From Azadirachta indica (taxonomy: Eukaryota; Streptophyta; Magnoliopsida; Sapindales; Meliaceae), in NCBI GenBank assembly GCA_022749755.1, contig CM040440.1, positions 5,257,269-5,321,268 of the forward strand: a DNA stretch of 64,000 nt, in the 5' to 3' direction. The position numbers and the translations under genes were made by a program. The notes beneath the pieces were generated by a model. The model was given only the letters and a program-made list of their open reading frames with translations. It had not been told where the DNA came from and searched no databases. This document shows positions 38,575 to 52,376 of this stretch, piece after piece. The stretch's first letter is position 1, and each line of letters starts with the position of its first letter.

Positions 38575-41500
38575 TCAATCACCTCTGATTTGCCCAGACT
38601 GAGAGGCCACATCAGAAACACCAGATACTGGCTTTGCGTTGGCAAGGGAAATAGGCGTCAGTGGAGGAGAAGATGCCCCATCCTCAGCCTTTTCTGCAAC
38701 CTTCGGAGACTCCAAAAGCTTAGAAACATGTAATGCAGTTGCTCTCTGGCTACTTGAGGGAATGGATAAACTCCGAGGAACAATCAATCGTGGAATAGGA
38801 AGAGGGGTTGCAGTATTTGATGGCACTGGAGGAGTTTTATTTGTTGTGGTAGGCTCTTGATTTCTAAACATCAATGGAGCTGAATGACCAACCAAACCAT
38901 GTGATTTCGCTGCTGGCTTGGCAGCAAAGCCACTTGGGGGCCTAGGAAGCTCATGAAGCTCACTTATTCTAGGAGAGGAAACAAGAGGAGGTGAAGCACT
39001 AGGGGATACTCGTGGAGATGTTTTATGCTGCGGAACTGGTGCATGAGAAAGTAATCCAGAAACTAACTGGGGAAGTTCAGTAGAGGTAATGGGGCCACTG
39101 GAAGATGAAAAGGGCTTTGTTGAAGATGGCTTACTTGTTATTGGACCAGAGAATGCTGGTCTTTTGATATTCTTGGCATCAGAGGCATTAAACACATCAA
39201 GCTGTGGAAGTGCAAGACCCTCAGCCAGAGGAGGGGGTAGTCTGGAGGAGGCATTGTTACTGTTGCTCTCCTTGAGAATTGACTGCCCTTGTAAGGCAGA
39301 GAGCTCAAACAAGTGACCATCACCGTGATCTTTGTCTTCTTTCTTCTGCTCCAAAGGAGAAGAATGCGACCAATTGTAGGTAAGTCCAGAAGGGTTACTT
39401 GATCTTGCATGGGGACCTGAAGTACTTGTTCTTGAAGAGATTGGGACCTTTGCATCAATAGGCGTGGGCAGCACATACGTGCAGGGCTTCCGTGCAGATG
39501 ATTGTTGCATTTGTCTTATTTTTTCATTTGGATCGATTTTCTTTTCTGGAAATATAGGGGCTGAAAAGCTACTTCCTCTCCCTCTATGTGATGCCTGGTG
39601 ATCTCCTTTCTCCCAGCTTACCTACAGTTCAAAGAGCCAGAATTAATTTCATAAGTTTAAAATGATGACCTCAATTACAGAATCTGCTATGATGACACAA
39701 TTGGCACAACCAAATATTCAATATTAGTAAAATGGCTATTATTCTAAAGTTACACACCAAACGATTTAGAAGTAATCCCAATTATGGACAAGAATTTCGT
39801 AACATGATTTGTGTTGTTGCAGCAGAAAGCTACATCACATTTCCAGATTAAGTATGTTCACAATCATCAGTGTCATATCTATTAACTACAATGGTTTGAA
39901 GACCCTACCTCTGCATTTTCTACTACCGAAGCTTGCGGAAATGAAACACCAACTTCATCTGCCTGCAGAATAATCAATCGCATTCGAAATAAGAATTAAA
40001 AGAAACAAGAGTGTAAATCACCATAAAGCATTCAATAGATTGCTTGAGAGGGAGTTGTCACATCCCACAACAGAGTGACACATGCTTGAATTGGACAGCC
40101 AACAAGCAAAAAGACAAATGTCGAGTATTTAACCAGTATGACCAATCAAAGAAAATGTCAAAAGTAGAAACAAAATCATAATTATTGTGAAATTTTGTGA
40201 AAACTATAACTTGGTACAATTCACAGTAGAAAACAATATTAGTCATGATTAACATTGGCATATGATAATATGCAGGAGAACTTTATCGCAAAACAAGATA
40301 ACAAGCTCACAGACAGCCATTTTCCAATTGAACAAAATAAAATTTCTCAATGCAATAGATCCTTACGTCCATTGAATTCCTTGAGGTAGAAACAACATCA
40401 AGCCCCTGCTTATTATCTCTATAGTCAAAACTCAGTTCCCCCTCTTCGTTGGCATCATAGCTGTCCTCAACATCTTCCCCTTCATTAATTTCAAGTCCGG
40501 AGAATTGGTAATCAATATGTTGCCTTTCCGCAATGAATTTAACATGAGCATCAACTGCCTCAAGTGATTTAAGCCCCTTTCTAAAAAAATTCAACTGAAT
40601 TCAATGCAGAAAGAAAGTAAAGACCAAGAAAACACATTAAGATCCAACTTTGAGAAAGGGTGAAAGGTCTAGACAATTGAATCCGTTAGAAAGATATAAA
40701 GAAAACCTGAGCTGAATGGTGACGAGCTGCCTGAGTTAGAAGACTTCGGTACTGCCCTTGTTTGAGAGACTTCAACCGGAATACACATAAGGTCGCCTCT
40801 TCATCATATTCATCATGGGCAGCTTGCAGTTGCTGCAGAGTAAAACTTTCACCTTTGCCACTTTTTGACCTTCCTTTTTCTTTTTGTTGTGCCATCATGT
40901 ATTCATATACATTTCTGAAGATCACATATCAAATTCAGAACAAAATTACTACAACCAAACACAACTAAGTCCACAAGAAAACAAGGGCAGACCTCTTTTC
41001 ATCACATTGTCGCTTCATATCCTGCACCAGCAGACACAAAGATGTCACTGAGCAGAATTCAAACTCCAATGCTCTGATAATAATATAATAGTGCAGTCAA
41101 TGCAAATGGGAAGTGCAAAAAGAGGGAACCTTCTTAGGCCAGGCAACAAATGGGTTGCAAACAATAGGGGACAGGACAGAGTGGAATGCTCGCCGACTCC
41201 CCAAAATCCATTCTTATTAACTAGGAAATAGATTCTACATCTAATATTCATGCAAATACACGACTGGTAATGCCACCAGATGATTATTAATGCTCATAAA
41301 AGCTTCCAAAACAGCTAGAAAATCCCACCAGTTAAAGTATGACTTTGCACGAAAAAGGTTTCGAGAACCAAGACAAAGTCATTGCAGAAATGGGGGAGCA
41401 GAAGTATTCTAGCAATATCATTCTCCTCATTCCTGAGCATGTTAGCAGTTTATATATGAACACAAAAACATAGTATAATAAATGAAAGTCCAATAACAAG

Positions 41501-43547
41501 GTAACTCATACAAGTACTAAACATAGTAGAATCTGCATATTCCTTCTCCACTTTACAAGCAAAGGAAAAACTGGGACATTGGCTCTGTTTCTTTAACAAC
41601 TAGCAGCCCAACACCTGCTGGCATGGTATTTTACTATAGTGATGGAAACAGAAACACGGCTTCAATGTCAATCTGAGATGTAAACAAGGAAGCACCTATC
41701 TCTTCATATTCTACTAAGGCATTATACACGAGTGCATTAGTTTAAAAAACATTCACAATAACAGCTTGATAGCACCTGAATATAACAAGAAAGATGCAAG
41801 ATATAAGCCAAGAATATAGAATCGTCAAGAACAAACCTCAACTGTCCGAAGTTCATTGAGAAGAGATTCTGACGGGTTTGTAATTGTCAGGAATATGTGC
41901 GAACGCTGAAGTACAAAAAGGAAAGGTCAATAACAGGTTCAAAATGGATATAAAAAGCTAAGCTACAGTTAACAGTGTTACAGTAAGCACTCACATAGCT
42001 ATCAACAAGCTTTTGCAGTTCAAACTGCACTTTACCCAACATTAACAGAATCCTACCTGCAAATAACATAAAACATAAGCATATGTAACCTAGGACATGT
42101 CAACAGCTTTACATAAGTTAAAACATCTGAATATTCAAACTGATAAACTAGAGGACCTACAGCATCACTGCAATTGCTTAACAAGTGTCTAGTAATAATC
42201 ATGCTAAGAAATTGTTTACCCAGAATGCTTTTACTTGAGAAAGCTAGGACACAAGAGCCTTTGACAACCGCTTTATTTATTGCAAGTGCAAAATTCAACT
42301 GTAGACTACTACATGAGAGGTTTTGTGCATTTCACAATATCAATCTGTAACTTTACTTTCCACAATGAAAACCACTATGAAGTTAAGCAGAATTAAGACT
42401 AGGCCAACAAATTTCTTCTCATTAACTTGGACACAAAATGAATTGAAAATCATAAAACCAATAGGTGATATAATGTTTAGTTTCTCATATATGTAAAACA
42501 TACACTATCCTTATAGCTGAGTCAGCCAGCACAATATGCCATCCTACAACTTAAAGAGGATGCCCACGCATCTAACATTTGTCAGAAACAATTGTTACAG
42601 GTACATGCTGCTCAAACAAAACTTTGATTCACTTACTACTTTCTTCATCGTAGTGTAATGAAGTTTTCTCCATTAGGCAGGAACCCATTTCATGCAGTGA
42701 TTCTGAGAATTCTGAAAGCACAAGTAATGTCAAATTGAGAACTTAGATGTGGTAACACTATAAAATCCATCATATTCCGTATGAAACTTAAGGATAGAGT
42801 GCACAAACAGTTTCAGCATAGGTATTTCAGCAATCATATAACAATCAAAAGTGAGCAATATATCATACTTTTTAGCAAAATCTATAGCTCTGAGTATTGA
42901 TGTTTCAAATGCTTAAACAAAGTGGAGTTAATCAAGTACCAGATCATGGAGTGACCTTAAATAGGTTCATATGTCAGTTACATTTTGGCACATATAAATA
43001 AGAAACTCACTGTATTTTACTTTTGAATAGTAAATAAAACTGAAAAATGCTTAATACACCAAATTACATAATGCAAAAAAAGCAAATAATAATAATAAAA
43101 GCAACTAATCACTACAAAACCCAAAATTTAGCAATAACTAAAAATAAGTACCATATGCACTGTTTGCAGTCGCAGCAGCTGCAGAGAGTAAGCTATCATA
43201 ACAATTTCGCATATCTTGCATGTCCTATAAATTAAAAAAAATAAAATAAAATTCTTAAAATTAATTATCCGAATTTTAGATTACTGCAAATATATGTAAT
43301 ATTCAACAACTTAAATAGACCAAAAGTTCTGAATTTAAATTTACAAAATTGAAGAAAATTAAAATCGTTATGTTAAGAAACTAAGATAATTTGAAAAAAA
43401 TTATGAAATTATTGTATAAAAAATTTATACCTGGGCAGCCTGCTCGAGCTCATCAACCTGAGCGGCGGAAGGTAGAAACTCAATTTTGTCGTTGATATCG
43501 CTTTTGGGAAGTGCAAATCTTCGCAATTTAGAGAGCGAAGACTTCAT
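38575..43547 (-). CDS. BAR-domain protein with Pro/Ser-rich tail (At2g33490/At3g26910-like)
   Basis: Ten exons in transcript order: 43547-43431, 43224-43152, 42711-42637, 42056-41995, 41905-41837, 41021-40993, 40914-40707, 40594-40367, 39962-39909, 39621-38575; in phase, 653 aa. Residues 1 to about 240 form the helical, charged BAR/IMD-like part: MKSSLSKLRRFALPK, LLMLGKVQFELQKLVDSY, IFLTITNPSESLLNELRTVE, DMKRQCDEKR, LKSLEAVDAHVKFIAERQHI. An acidic linker follows (NEGEDVEDSYDANEEGEL). The last exon encodes about 340 residues rich in Pro, Ser and Thr, mostly disordered, with several PPxxS/PRxS motifs, as in the hydroxyproline-rich glycoprotein family label used in Arabidopsis. There is no signal peptide, so secretion is unlikely. 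A membrane-bending or membrane-binding role is inferred from the BAR fold only. Confidence 0.88.
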
Positions 43548-44693
43548 TTCTCGCAAAACCCTAACACTGTCAGCCAAACAGATGCAGAAAGTTTCTCTGC
43601 TTTTCTTTTTTTTTTTTTTTCTTTTCTCTTTGGATTTTGAATTCTAAACTCACAACGTTGAAGAGAAGAGGAGCTCACTTGTGCTTTGTTTGGGTGGAAA
43701 AACGACTTCAAACAGATCAAAGAAAGGAGTAATATCCTAACAGAAATGGATGTGAAAAGGGCAAAAAGAGGAAATAAATGGAGATATACAGTAAAAACAA
43801 TAAAACCAAAAAGACGATTTTCAAAATTAAATTTAAATATAAATTTTCTCTACTTTGGATACATTGGGGATCTTAACATTGTCATGCTAAAATACAAATG
43901 ATTGCCTAATTAATAAACAATTTTTTTTTTTTTTGTAACTAAAAAACTTGTTATCATTTCTAAATTTAACGACTTTATTAATATTAATATATGTAGCCAT
44001 TATAAATATATATAAGATATAGGTCTGCTTATATTTATGATACATAATGGTAGTACAACGTTTTTTTTAAAAAAAAATAATGGTTGTACAATTTTGATTC
44101 ACAATGAATACTTTTATACTCTTTTTATGAAACTGCGATTGAATTTTGTTTTTAAAAAAATATAATTAATTACAATTGGAAAGAATATGACGTGGCAAGA
44201 AAAAGAAAAAATGGAGATGTAAGGAATAACATAGTCATGGTTACAGTCGTAATTCTACAAAGGAAGCAGTCAGAGTCAAAGATTGCTGACAAGGAAAGAA
44301 GTAGTTACAGAAACGGAAACTACCTCATACTTTGACCGTTGGTGGGTGGGTCAGATCTGCCTCTCCTGCGAAATACCCATTCTGCCCTTCACAATTTGTG
44401 ATTAGAGGAAAAAGAAAAGATAAACTTATTCTCTCCATTATTATATTATTATATAATATAATTATATTCATTTAAAATATATCTATTAAAGAACCAGATG
44501 ATATATTTGATTGATAATTATTTAAACTAAATTCATTAAATGTTTTTTCATTAACAGAAAAAAAAAAAAAACATATAATAGGATGTCATTCATGTATATT
44601 GAAAGTTTGCATACGTCATCGCAAGGAGTTCTACCATGTCATTTTCCTTTACTTGAAGTAATGTAGTTTTTCCAAAATTTTGAATTCAAATTG

Positions 44694-44737
<44 letters not shown>

Positions 44738-45650
44738 TGATATCTTAAATATTATAGAAAAAAAAAAAAAAAAACTAACCGCCTACTTAAAATAACCCAA
44801 ATTTCTGGATGGATGGATCAATTAAACAAACTTTGTTAATAAAATCAATTAGATTAGAAGTTCTAGAAATCAATTAGTATTAGATATTGAAATTGATCAG
44901 TTTCAATATATAGAAGGTTACTGGTCTAAAAAATCAACTAAAATCGTTAATATGGACCAAATATGAAATATCTCGGGGTAAAAAATCTGTCCATCATTTT
45001 CAGTTTAACGAAAGCACAAATATTCTAAGATATAAAAGTCATAAACCTTGACCGAATAATTAACAATAATAAATGAAGGAATAAAAGAGTTAGGTAAAAA
45101 TAATAATCTTGTTGATCACTTTACTGAGTAGTCATTTCTTAAAGCATGAGGTAGCTGCCAGTGGCACTATCGATCTCAATCAAAAAGTAAGATTAATCTA
45201 CAATTAATACATATATATATATATATATTCACATATTTATGCCTAGTTAATGTTAAGAGTAAAGTTTCTGCTAATTAATTAATTTTCCTGAAATTAACAT
45301 CCATGGGAAATATATTAAAGAGGTATATACAACATACTTCCATTAATTAATTTGTTTGTTTCTTTTTCTCTAAGAGAGTTGGATTTAGTAAATAATAAAC
45401 GTATAATATTGGCCTGGGGACTAAGGAGAGGAATTACATATATTAAAAAATATATAAATATAAGAGATAAGATAAAGAGGGAGGGGAGACATAAAGTACA
45501 TACGTTAATATGATTCATAGGTATTGTTTTGTTGGGTTTGAATAAAGACTTTGAATGGTCAAAAAGACTACGTGTTTCTTCAAGCTTAAGGGAGCAAAGT
45601 TGATTCGATATTAGCTCCGGCTCCCTGATGCCAGATGCCATTTTCAAATG
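43548..45650. other. Intergenic region upstream of the BAR-domain gene
   Basis: AT-rich. Contains (ATT)n at 44697-44737, T-runs near 43606-43620 and 43921-43934, an A-run at 44760-44774 and TA runs near 45209-45228. The frame at 43686-43901 is Lys/Arg-rich with no domain. No gene seen. Confidence 0.55.
44697..44737. repeat. (ATT)n trinucleotide repeat
   Basis: About 13 uninterrupted ATT units in intergenic DNA. Confidence 0.95.
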
Positions 45651-47072
45651 CTAATGCCGCCGTCTTTTCATGTTCTGTTCATACATATATATATATATTA
45701 TTTCTGAAGAACATGTAAAGATATAAAGTGTGTCAATGAATAATGATGATGACTACCGATGATGAGTATGATTTAGGCTAACATGCATAAATAAATAAAA
45801 AAGAATTTCCATATATATATATATATATATATTGATATAATTAAAAAAAATGGTAATTAATTAATCTCTTTCTAAAATGAAAAATTTAATTAATTAATAT
45901 AAAAACTGAGAGAACATTTACATGACAGAGAACGAGTGGAAAGCTAAATCTAGAATAATGGAGATCGATCGTATTATATATATAGCATGGTGCATGCACG
46001 TGCGTACGTTTTCTAAATAGATTTCTTGCTTCTGCCGATCCAACCTGGCCTCCTCAACCCTCTTCTTCTGCTCTTCCTGCCCTGCGCTTCTGAACTCTTC
46101 AATCCGTGCATCTTCATAACAGGATAAACCATTCAGTTCAGACAAAATTAATTATTTAAGTAATTTATGACAATTCTTGCAAACATATATGTAACGATAA
46201 TTTTATTGGAAGATATTTTCCCACAACGACTGCTGCAAAAGTTTCCTGGAAACTATCAATTAAGACGGGGGAGAATTAGATGTAGTTTTGCTGTTGCTGT
46301 TGCTGCTACTGCCACACGTACCTTTTCACGGTTTAAAAATCTCCCATGTCCAGCTGTATGTGCCTTTCGAAAATGCAAAGGTCTCTCTTCTGGTGAGTTG
46401 TTCTGTTCTTCATTTGCATTGACACTACCTGGACAAAAAAAAAAAAAAAAGAAAAAATTACTCAAATTCTTGGCTAGGCATTAATGACTGATCAATCGAT
46501 TCATTGACATTCAAATCCCCATTTTATTATTTACAACTTATTCTCCATAATTTGGATTTGGTTATGGAAGAAAACAAGAAAGCTGCGGGACAAATGTTTA
46601 ATTAATTACCTTGGTGATTATAACCAACGCTTGAGCCAGAATCAACATATTCCCTGAAACTGGGGGATCCAAGGCAAAAAATATGATCTTCGTCTCCGTC
46701 ATTAATAGATTCTTCTTCTCCTTCGTGATTGCCTCCTTTTTTTCCGTTATCACGACCTCCTTCATTATTATCTGTTCCAATTCCTCGCTGATCTTTCTCC
46801 TCAGCATTAGCTTTATTCTTTGCACTCACTGATTCAGAAATACGGGCAATGCAGGTACCCGCAGCAGGCGAAGAAGCAGTACTTTTGCGGCCATATTGAT
46901 TTACAGAATAATCTTCATCATCTTTCATGGCATTTTCAATAACGCTTTCGGATACTTCAACGGGATTATCGACGTTAGCATGAGCATGACGACTGAGTAG
47001 GCGTTTGGAAGCTGAAACAGGTCGAGCTGCTCCCTCCTCTGGTTGGCCGATCTTAGAAATGCCGCAACCCAT
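45651..47072 (-). CDS. Small MGCG protein, predicted N-myristoylated, unknown function
   Basis: Proposed exons in transcript order: 47072-46610, 46428-46318, 46111-46008, 45674-45651, giving 233 aa. The start MGCGISK has Gly2 and Cys3, the usual signal for N-myristoylation and palmitoylation, so attachment to the plasma membrane is likely. The rest is polar, charged and probably disordered, then a helical, Glu/Arg-rich segment (EEFRSAGQEEQKKRVEEAR) and a basic end (KRRRH). Exon 1 is secure. The obvious donor at 46321 breaks the frame into exon 3; using GTGTGG at 46317 restores it and makes the total divisible by three. The 24-nt last exon is tentative; reading through from 46008 would give a longer tail ending near 45918. 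No domain is recognised. Confidence 0.7.
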
Positions 47073-47995
47073 GAAGCAGGAGCAGGAGGAGGGACATCAA
47101 ATCAAAGTTACAGTAAATTATTAGAGAAATATTTGTTATCAATATTAATGAATGGATCAGCTGCTCGAAAGACAAATGTGTACGGCTTTCTTCCTTCCCT
47201 CCTTCCAATTTCTGTTAATGAATGGATATGCTTGATGAAACCATAAATGTGTTGGCTTTTTGTTTAGATATGGCTTGTTAACAACCATTCATTTCTAATT
47301 GGCTCCATTATCTTAATATGGACTAATAATTTCATATTGAAATAGAATTTATGGTACATTTAAACTATTATTTATGTAATTCTTTTATCTAATGAATTTG
47401 AAAACTCTTTATTACTTAAAACATAATTAATTATGTAATTTTATGTTTAAAATTGAGGTATTATAATTTATATAAACATATATATATATATATATTAGTT
47501 AAGTATTTTCTGAAATGTTAGTTAATTTTCTTATAGGTAATTAAATATAAATTCCGTTTCAGCATAGGCTAATATGTAAAAACGGATCACCTCCTCAAGT
47601 ACAAAGATTAGATTTGTGATAATCCAGATGTCACTGTTTTATCCTACATGTAAATCCACACCAAAAATTATGTGATTTTGGACTATGAGCTGTATGTAAT
47701 TTAAATAGTATATGATATTAAAACGAGATTTGTGAGGCCTGAGGTGGCCCACAGTTATGCCCCATGCATGTCATGTGATTGTGTCACGTTCCATAGAAAG
47801 TTGATGAACTTTAATTAATAAAAATGGGTATGCACAGCAACTTGCTTAATTATTCTTTTGGGCCTCCAACAAACATACTAAAAGGAAACACACGAAAAAG
47901 GGCAAAGCAGAAGAGGGCCTGGGAGCCCAATCCATTTGTTGTTCTTAGTCCAAGGCTGAGAAGTGTCAACCCTTCATCAGGAAATCTTTTCCCAA

Positions 47996-48117
47996 CTATT
48001 TATGTTTTAGATTTGTTGTCAAAATTTTGATCCGCACCAACACTCAAAATTTTGTTTATATTTATTTGATGTTTTACATTTGTTGTCAAAATTTTAACGT
48101 GGACCAATATTTGAGAA
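47996..48117. repeat. Imperfect tandem duplication, unit about 65 bp
   Basis: Copies at about 47996-48050 and 48060-48117 share TTTGTTGTCAAAATTTT and GACCAA/CACCAA sequences. Origin unknown, possibly a transposon remnant. Confidence 0.65.
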
Positions 48118-49489
48118 TCTATCTTAACACCAAAGAATGGTCAGTGTGTCGACCATTACAATTTTTACCAAGTTATCAAGGTTATTGGAGGAAGATTATA
48201 GAATTATTTAGAAACATATAAAAAAAAAATAAGTATTTTACATTAAAAAAAATAATCTTAAAAACAAAGAGTTTTAAAGATTCAAAGAGAGTCTCTCCTT
48301 ATTATTTTTCTTTCCTACAGGGCTTTATTTATTTGTGTAATTTTATTTGATATGTATTCACTTTCAGGTAATCGACAATGGGGAATGCATAGGCTATTGA
48401 CAGAAAGAAAATAAGGATAGGTACCTTCACCGTAGAAATATCCTTTCTATTCTTTCTCGATGAGCAAACTCTCTATTACTATTTAGAAGCTTTGCAATAC
48501 TCTCACTAGTGTAAATAACTCATAAAGAAACTACAAACATATCCAAACTCAAATTACCATTTTAGGCCTCCAACTCCGGAGTCATCTTATCGTGATTGGT
48601 GGTTGACTTGGGCGTCAGAGTGTGTACACTCATCCAATGATGTGTGCAACTCATCCGCGCTTCTTGTTTTACATGTTATGTTTTATTTTTTCTTTTGTAC
48701 TATCCAACCTTTTATTTATTTTCTCAGCTCTCGTTACATCACCCCAACCTTAAGTAAAATTACCACATCAAACTGGCTAATGTTCACAAGAAAAAAATAA
48801 AAAAATAAATGAAAATAAAAATAAAAATAAAAATAAAATACAAACAATAATATTTGAGTATAAATATTAGCTTTCAAAAACAGAAACGAAACCATTTTGC
48901 GCAAAACGATATTTAACAGGGCCTAAAAGTATTGTTTCTATATAGCAAAAGCAAAAAAATCTGAATTGTAGCAACACCCTTGACTAAAATGCAAAACAAA
49001 TGCTTCCATCAAAAGTAACTACTCACATACACACACATAATTATTTGTGGGCACCACGATTACCGGGTCTGTACATCCACACAGATTTACAAGTCAGAAA
49101 TCTACGCTCTGCGAATGCAAACCAAAGTCAATGCTCTCTTCTTCGGCCTTTTGTCTTATATAACATTAAATGGGTGGTAGAATGACGCGAAGTCTTTACT
49201 GAGATTATGATTCCAAACGACTTGTATGGTCGGCAGTTCTGAGGAGTAAATTAACCTAACCAAACCAAACCAAATCAACTACTTTTCTTTTTCGTGTTTC
49301 TTTAAGGCAATTCGGTGGTTTGTTGCAGTGTGAATTCAATGAAAAAAGCACAAGTAGATTTTAATTTTGGTTTCACATTTTGCATTAACTCTAATTGTTA
49401 GATTCCACTTTAGATATATAATTACTGTTAATGAAGTTCTTATCTCATATGGATTTAATAGTTAATTAGGATTAAATATTCATCATTCA

Positions 49490-49534
49490 ATTTAATTTAA
49501 TTTAATTTAATTTAATTTAATTTAATTTAATTTT
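49490..49534. repeat. (TTTAA)n pentanucleotide repeat
   Basis: Nine uninterrupted TTTAA-type units. Confidence 0.95.
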
Positions 49535-51289
49535 ACGCATTAGAGTAAATCACTTTTTATGTAATAATTGAGGTGAGGGTTGTCTGAGTCAAAGGTTTTC
49601 GCTAACAAACTTGAAAGACAACGCAAAGGAAAGGAGTGCTTTAAACCATTTATTTAAGGACAAAAATTCGATGAATAATAATGTCTTAATTCTAATTGTC
49701 GGCTACTCCTTGTAAGAGCATATAGTGTGAAAATTAGATAGCGTGGTGCGGCAAGCAAAATATTATTGCAACCTTTACAGTTATATATGTTTCCCATTTG
49801 AGAAGGTTATTAACTTGTCAATCACTCAATTCAACTGCGTTCATTTACCCCTTAATTTCTTTAATTTAAGTTGTTGCGAACGCTGACAAAATTATAAAAG
49901 TTTCCTAATTATTATTAATATGTTATTTGTATTACTTAATTTTCTAATTTAGTGATATTTTCTTAAAAAATTATCATATCAATTTTATTTTGTTTTATTT
50001 GACAATACATGCTTGCTTTACTGTCAGAATTTAATTAATATCCATAAATTTTAGAAAATTATCCGAATGTCCTAGCTTCGATCTCTTTATGTATACATTA
50101 CCTGTGTGAGATGCATTTGACCAAACTTACAATTGGATCCCACAAAGAAACCTGATTGCTTGTTTGCTAGCTTTTGATCACATACAATCTCTTCTGATAA
50201 TTAATGCAAAGTTTCTTTTGATCCATCATTCCAATATCTATACATACAATCATTGCAGCACTCAGTCCTCTTCTCTCTGCTACCAACTCCATTTTCGTCT
50301 TTTTCATAATGCTTTTGGTGATGAGTATAGTTTATTTCTTCTTTTCAAAATTTTTAAATAATTAGTTTGAGTGTGAGGTGGAGAAGAATGGGATTATAAA
50401 ATATAAACACATATGAATGTCCCTTTTCTTTGGCTCCATTGGAGGACACAAAGAATATATTTCTCATCACCCCATCAGAGAGTGTATTTAATTTGTTCCT
50501 TTTCCAATACAACCAACACCATTCTTTAGAAGAAAAGAAAAACACCAACGCATTAATTATTTATACACTAGAATTAATATTAATTTGAATAATAATGTCA
50601 CTGCTGTAATCGAAACACAACAAAAGAGAAGGGAATCTCTTTCTTTTTAAAATCGTTTTAAATAAATAAAATTATCACAAAAGTCATACAGATTCGTTAA
50701 TGGAAAAGCATATTTTTTATGAAGGGTATTGAGTTCTTATATCGAAATAAGGACAAGAATCGAACCCCCATGTGCAGATATGCCCTAATTCGAACCCATG
50801 ATCCGTGTGTTCATGTATTAAAATTAAGGGTGGGTATCACCTTTTTATGTATACAGTAATGATTAGATAATACAGATACTATTTGCTTCTTTCCTTGGAT
50901 GCCTTTCTTCTCTATTTACATATATAATCTACTTTGGATCACCTTTTTATCAGAAAATTTATTTACCTTCTTGATAATAAAAGCTTAGATACTGAGCAAT
51001 AGTCAGGGCCACTTCTTTTGATGAATAAATTCTAGTGCTACCTCTTTCCCTGTCATCATAATTGTTTTCTAACTTGGTAAAATTTAAAGCATGTAGAGAA
51101 TCAAAGCGGCAATATTATGGTCATATCGAGAGTGTATGGATTTAATTTGCTTGCAAAGCACAATTTCTCAAGTTTTTCGAACAGTTATTATTCGACTTTA
51201 ATCTCTTTTTTTGCTCCTTAATTATCATTAGTTGCACAATAATATTGAAAATACATCCGATTGATAAAAGTTTATAATCAATTCCGGAT

Positions 51290-52350
51290 TCAGCGCTTTC
51301 TAGTACAAGAACATGAATAGCCGTAACCACTGGTTTCTTCCTGATCTAATACAGTAGTAGCAGGTATCACATCAGCTGTGATTTCACTTGAACTTGGTGA
51401 AGGTTGAGGGGGACCTAATAAATCAGACTGATCAGCTTCAATGGTAAAATTTATACAACTTGGCCGCGGGGTCACCTCAACGTTAGTGGTTTGATTTGAA
51501 ACAGCTCTATGCTTTTTAGGTTTTCTCTTCCTTTGAAATATGCGATAAACAACCCAATCTCCTATTTCCATCTTAGGTATCTGCACATATATATAAATGA
51601 ATTCACAAAGGAAACCCATTATCAAACTAGATCAACAGAAATTGATTTCGCAACTGGGTATCACAGACTATATATATATGAACAGATTCATTTCATACCA
51701 GGTAGATTGAGTCGGGGTTTGTTGCAGCGCCGGCAAGACGATATTCATGCATTACCCACTGAGTTTGGGTCTGTTGGGCACGCTTGCCTTGGCTAAAAAC
51801 CAGCGTTTTTCTTATTCCAACAGCTTGCCCGCTCCCAGGAGCCAGAATCTGTCTGTCTTTGCCAATAGGTTTCCAGTAACCAGAACCAGCAGCAATTTTG
51901 GACTTGTTGTCATTAGCATTTCCATTTCTATTATTGCTAAAGAAATACCTCTTCTGTTCCTTCAAATCACCTAAACCCGCATAATACACAATATCTTAGA
52001 CTCATCTAAAGTACAGTAGAGAAGAAACTATAAAACCTTACTGGACACAATGTGATCAAGCAAAAATTATTATGATATTTCAGTTATTTTCTTACAGATA
52101 GAAGACATGATGAAAGCAGCAAGTAATTAATGCATTTGCAGTTTGCATCACTATTACCTGGCAAGCTCCAAGGATCGGTCTGAAACACATCAAACTCAGG
52201 AATAACGGAAGCAGGCAGTGGCAAACCAAACACCTTTCGCTTCAAGTAATGAACAACAAGCTCTTCATCTGTGGGACGGAACCTATACCCAATAGGCAAC
52301 TTGACACCACCGTTCACAACAAAGTTTGGTTTCTCCATATACATGTTCAT
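51290..52350 (-). CDS. NAC transcription factor, NAC083/NAC095-like
   Basis: Three exons in transcript order: 52350-52158, 51970-51699, 51580-51290; 251 aa. The first intron falls in the LPG codons, the usual NAC position. NAC subdomain [21 protein letters not shown]; then [20 protein letters not shown] (B), a Lys/Arg-containing central part with [12 protein letters not shown] (C), [20 protein letters not shown] (D) and the [16 protein letters not shown] end (E). The tail of about 85 residues is Ser/Pro-rich and ends SCSCTRKR; it is a likely activation or regulatory region. Nuclear and DNA-binding by family. Three in-frame ATGs occur at 52350, 52344 and 52338 (MNMYMEK); the third aligns best with relatives. 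The leader contains a perfect hairpin and a TATA-rich tract lies just upstream. Confidence 0.92.
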
Positions 52351-52376
52351 GAATTAATATTATTCCCTTCCCTCTC

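Larger units (their letters stand above)
47073..51289. other. Long intergenic region, no gene recognised
   Basis: AT-rich, with a duplicated unit at 47996-48117, (AAAAT)n at 48811-48840 and (TTTAA)n at 49490-49534. Short frames (47824-48030, 48027-48221, 48603-48800, 50164-50361) have no domain. A sequence at 50757-50800 contains AATCGAACC-like motifs reminiscent of a tRNA T-loop complement but does not fold into a tRNA by eye. Otherwise nothing seen. Confidence 0.55.

Noticed and set aside
38533..39316. Plus-strand and shifted frames over the last exon of the BAR-domain gene
   Set aside because: Shadows of a Pro/Ser-rich coding exon; low complexity makes long frames likely in several phases.
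50750..50805. tRNA-like motifs (AATCGAACC and TTCGAACCC)
   Set aside because: They resemble a T-loop complement, but no acceptor, D or anticodon stem can be paired around either; too little for a tRNA.
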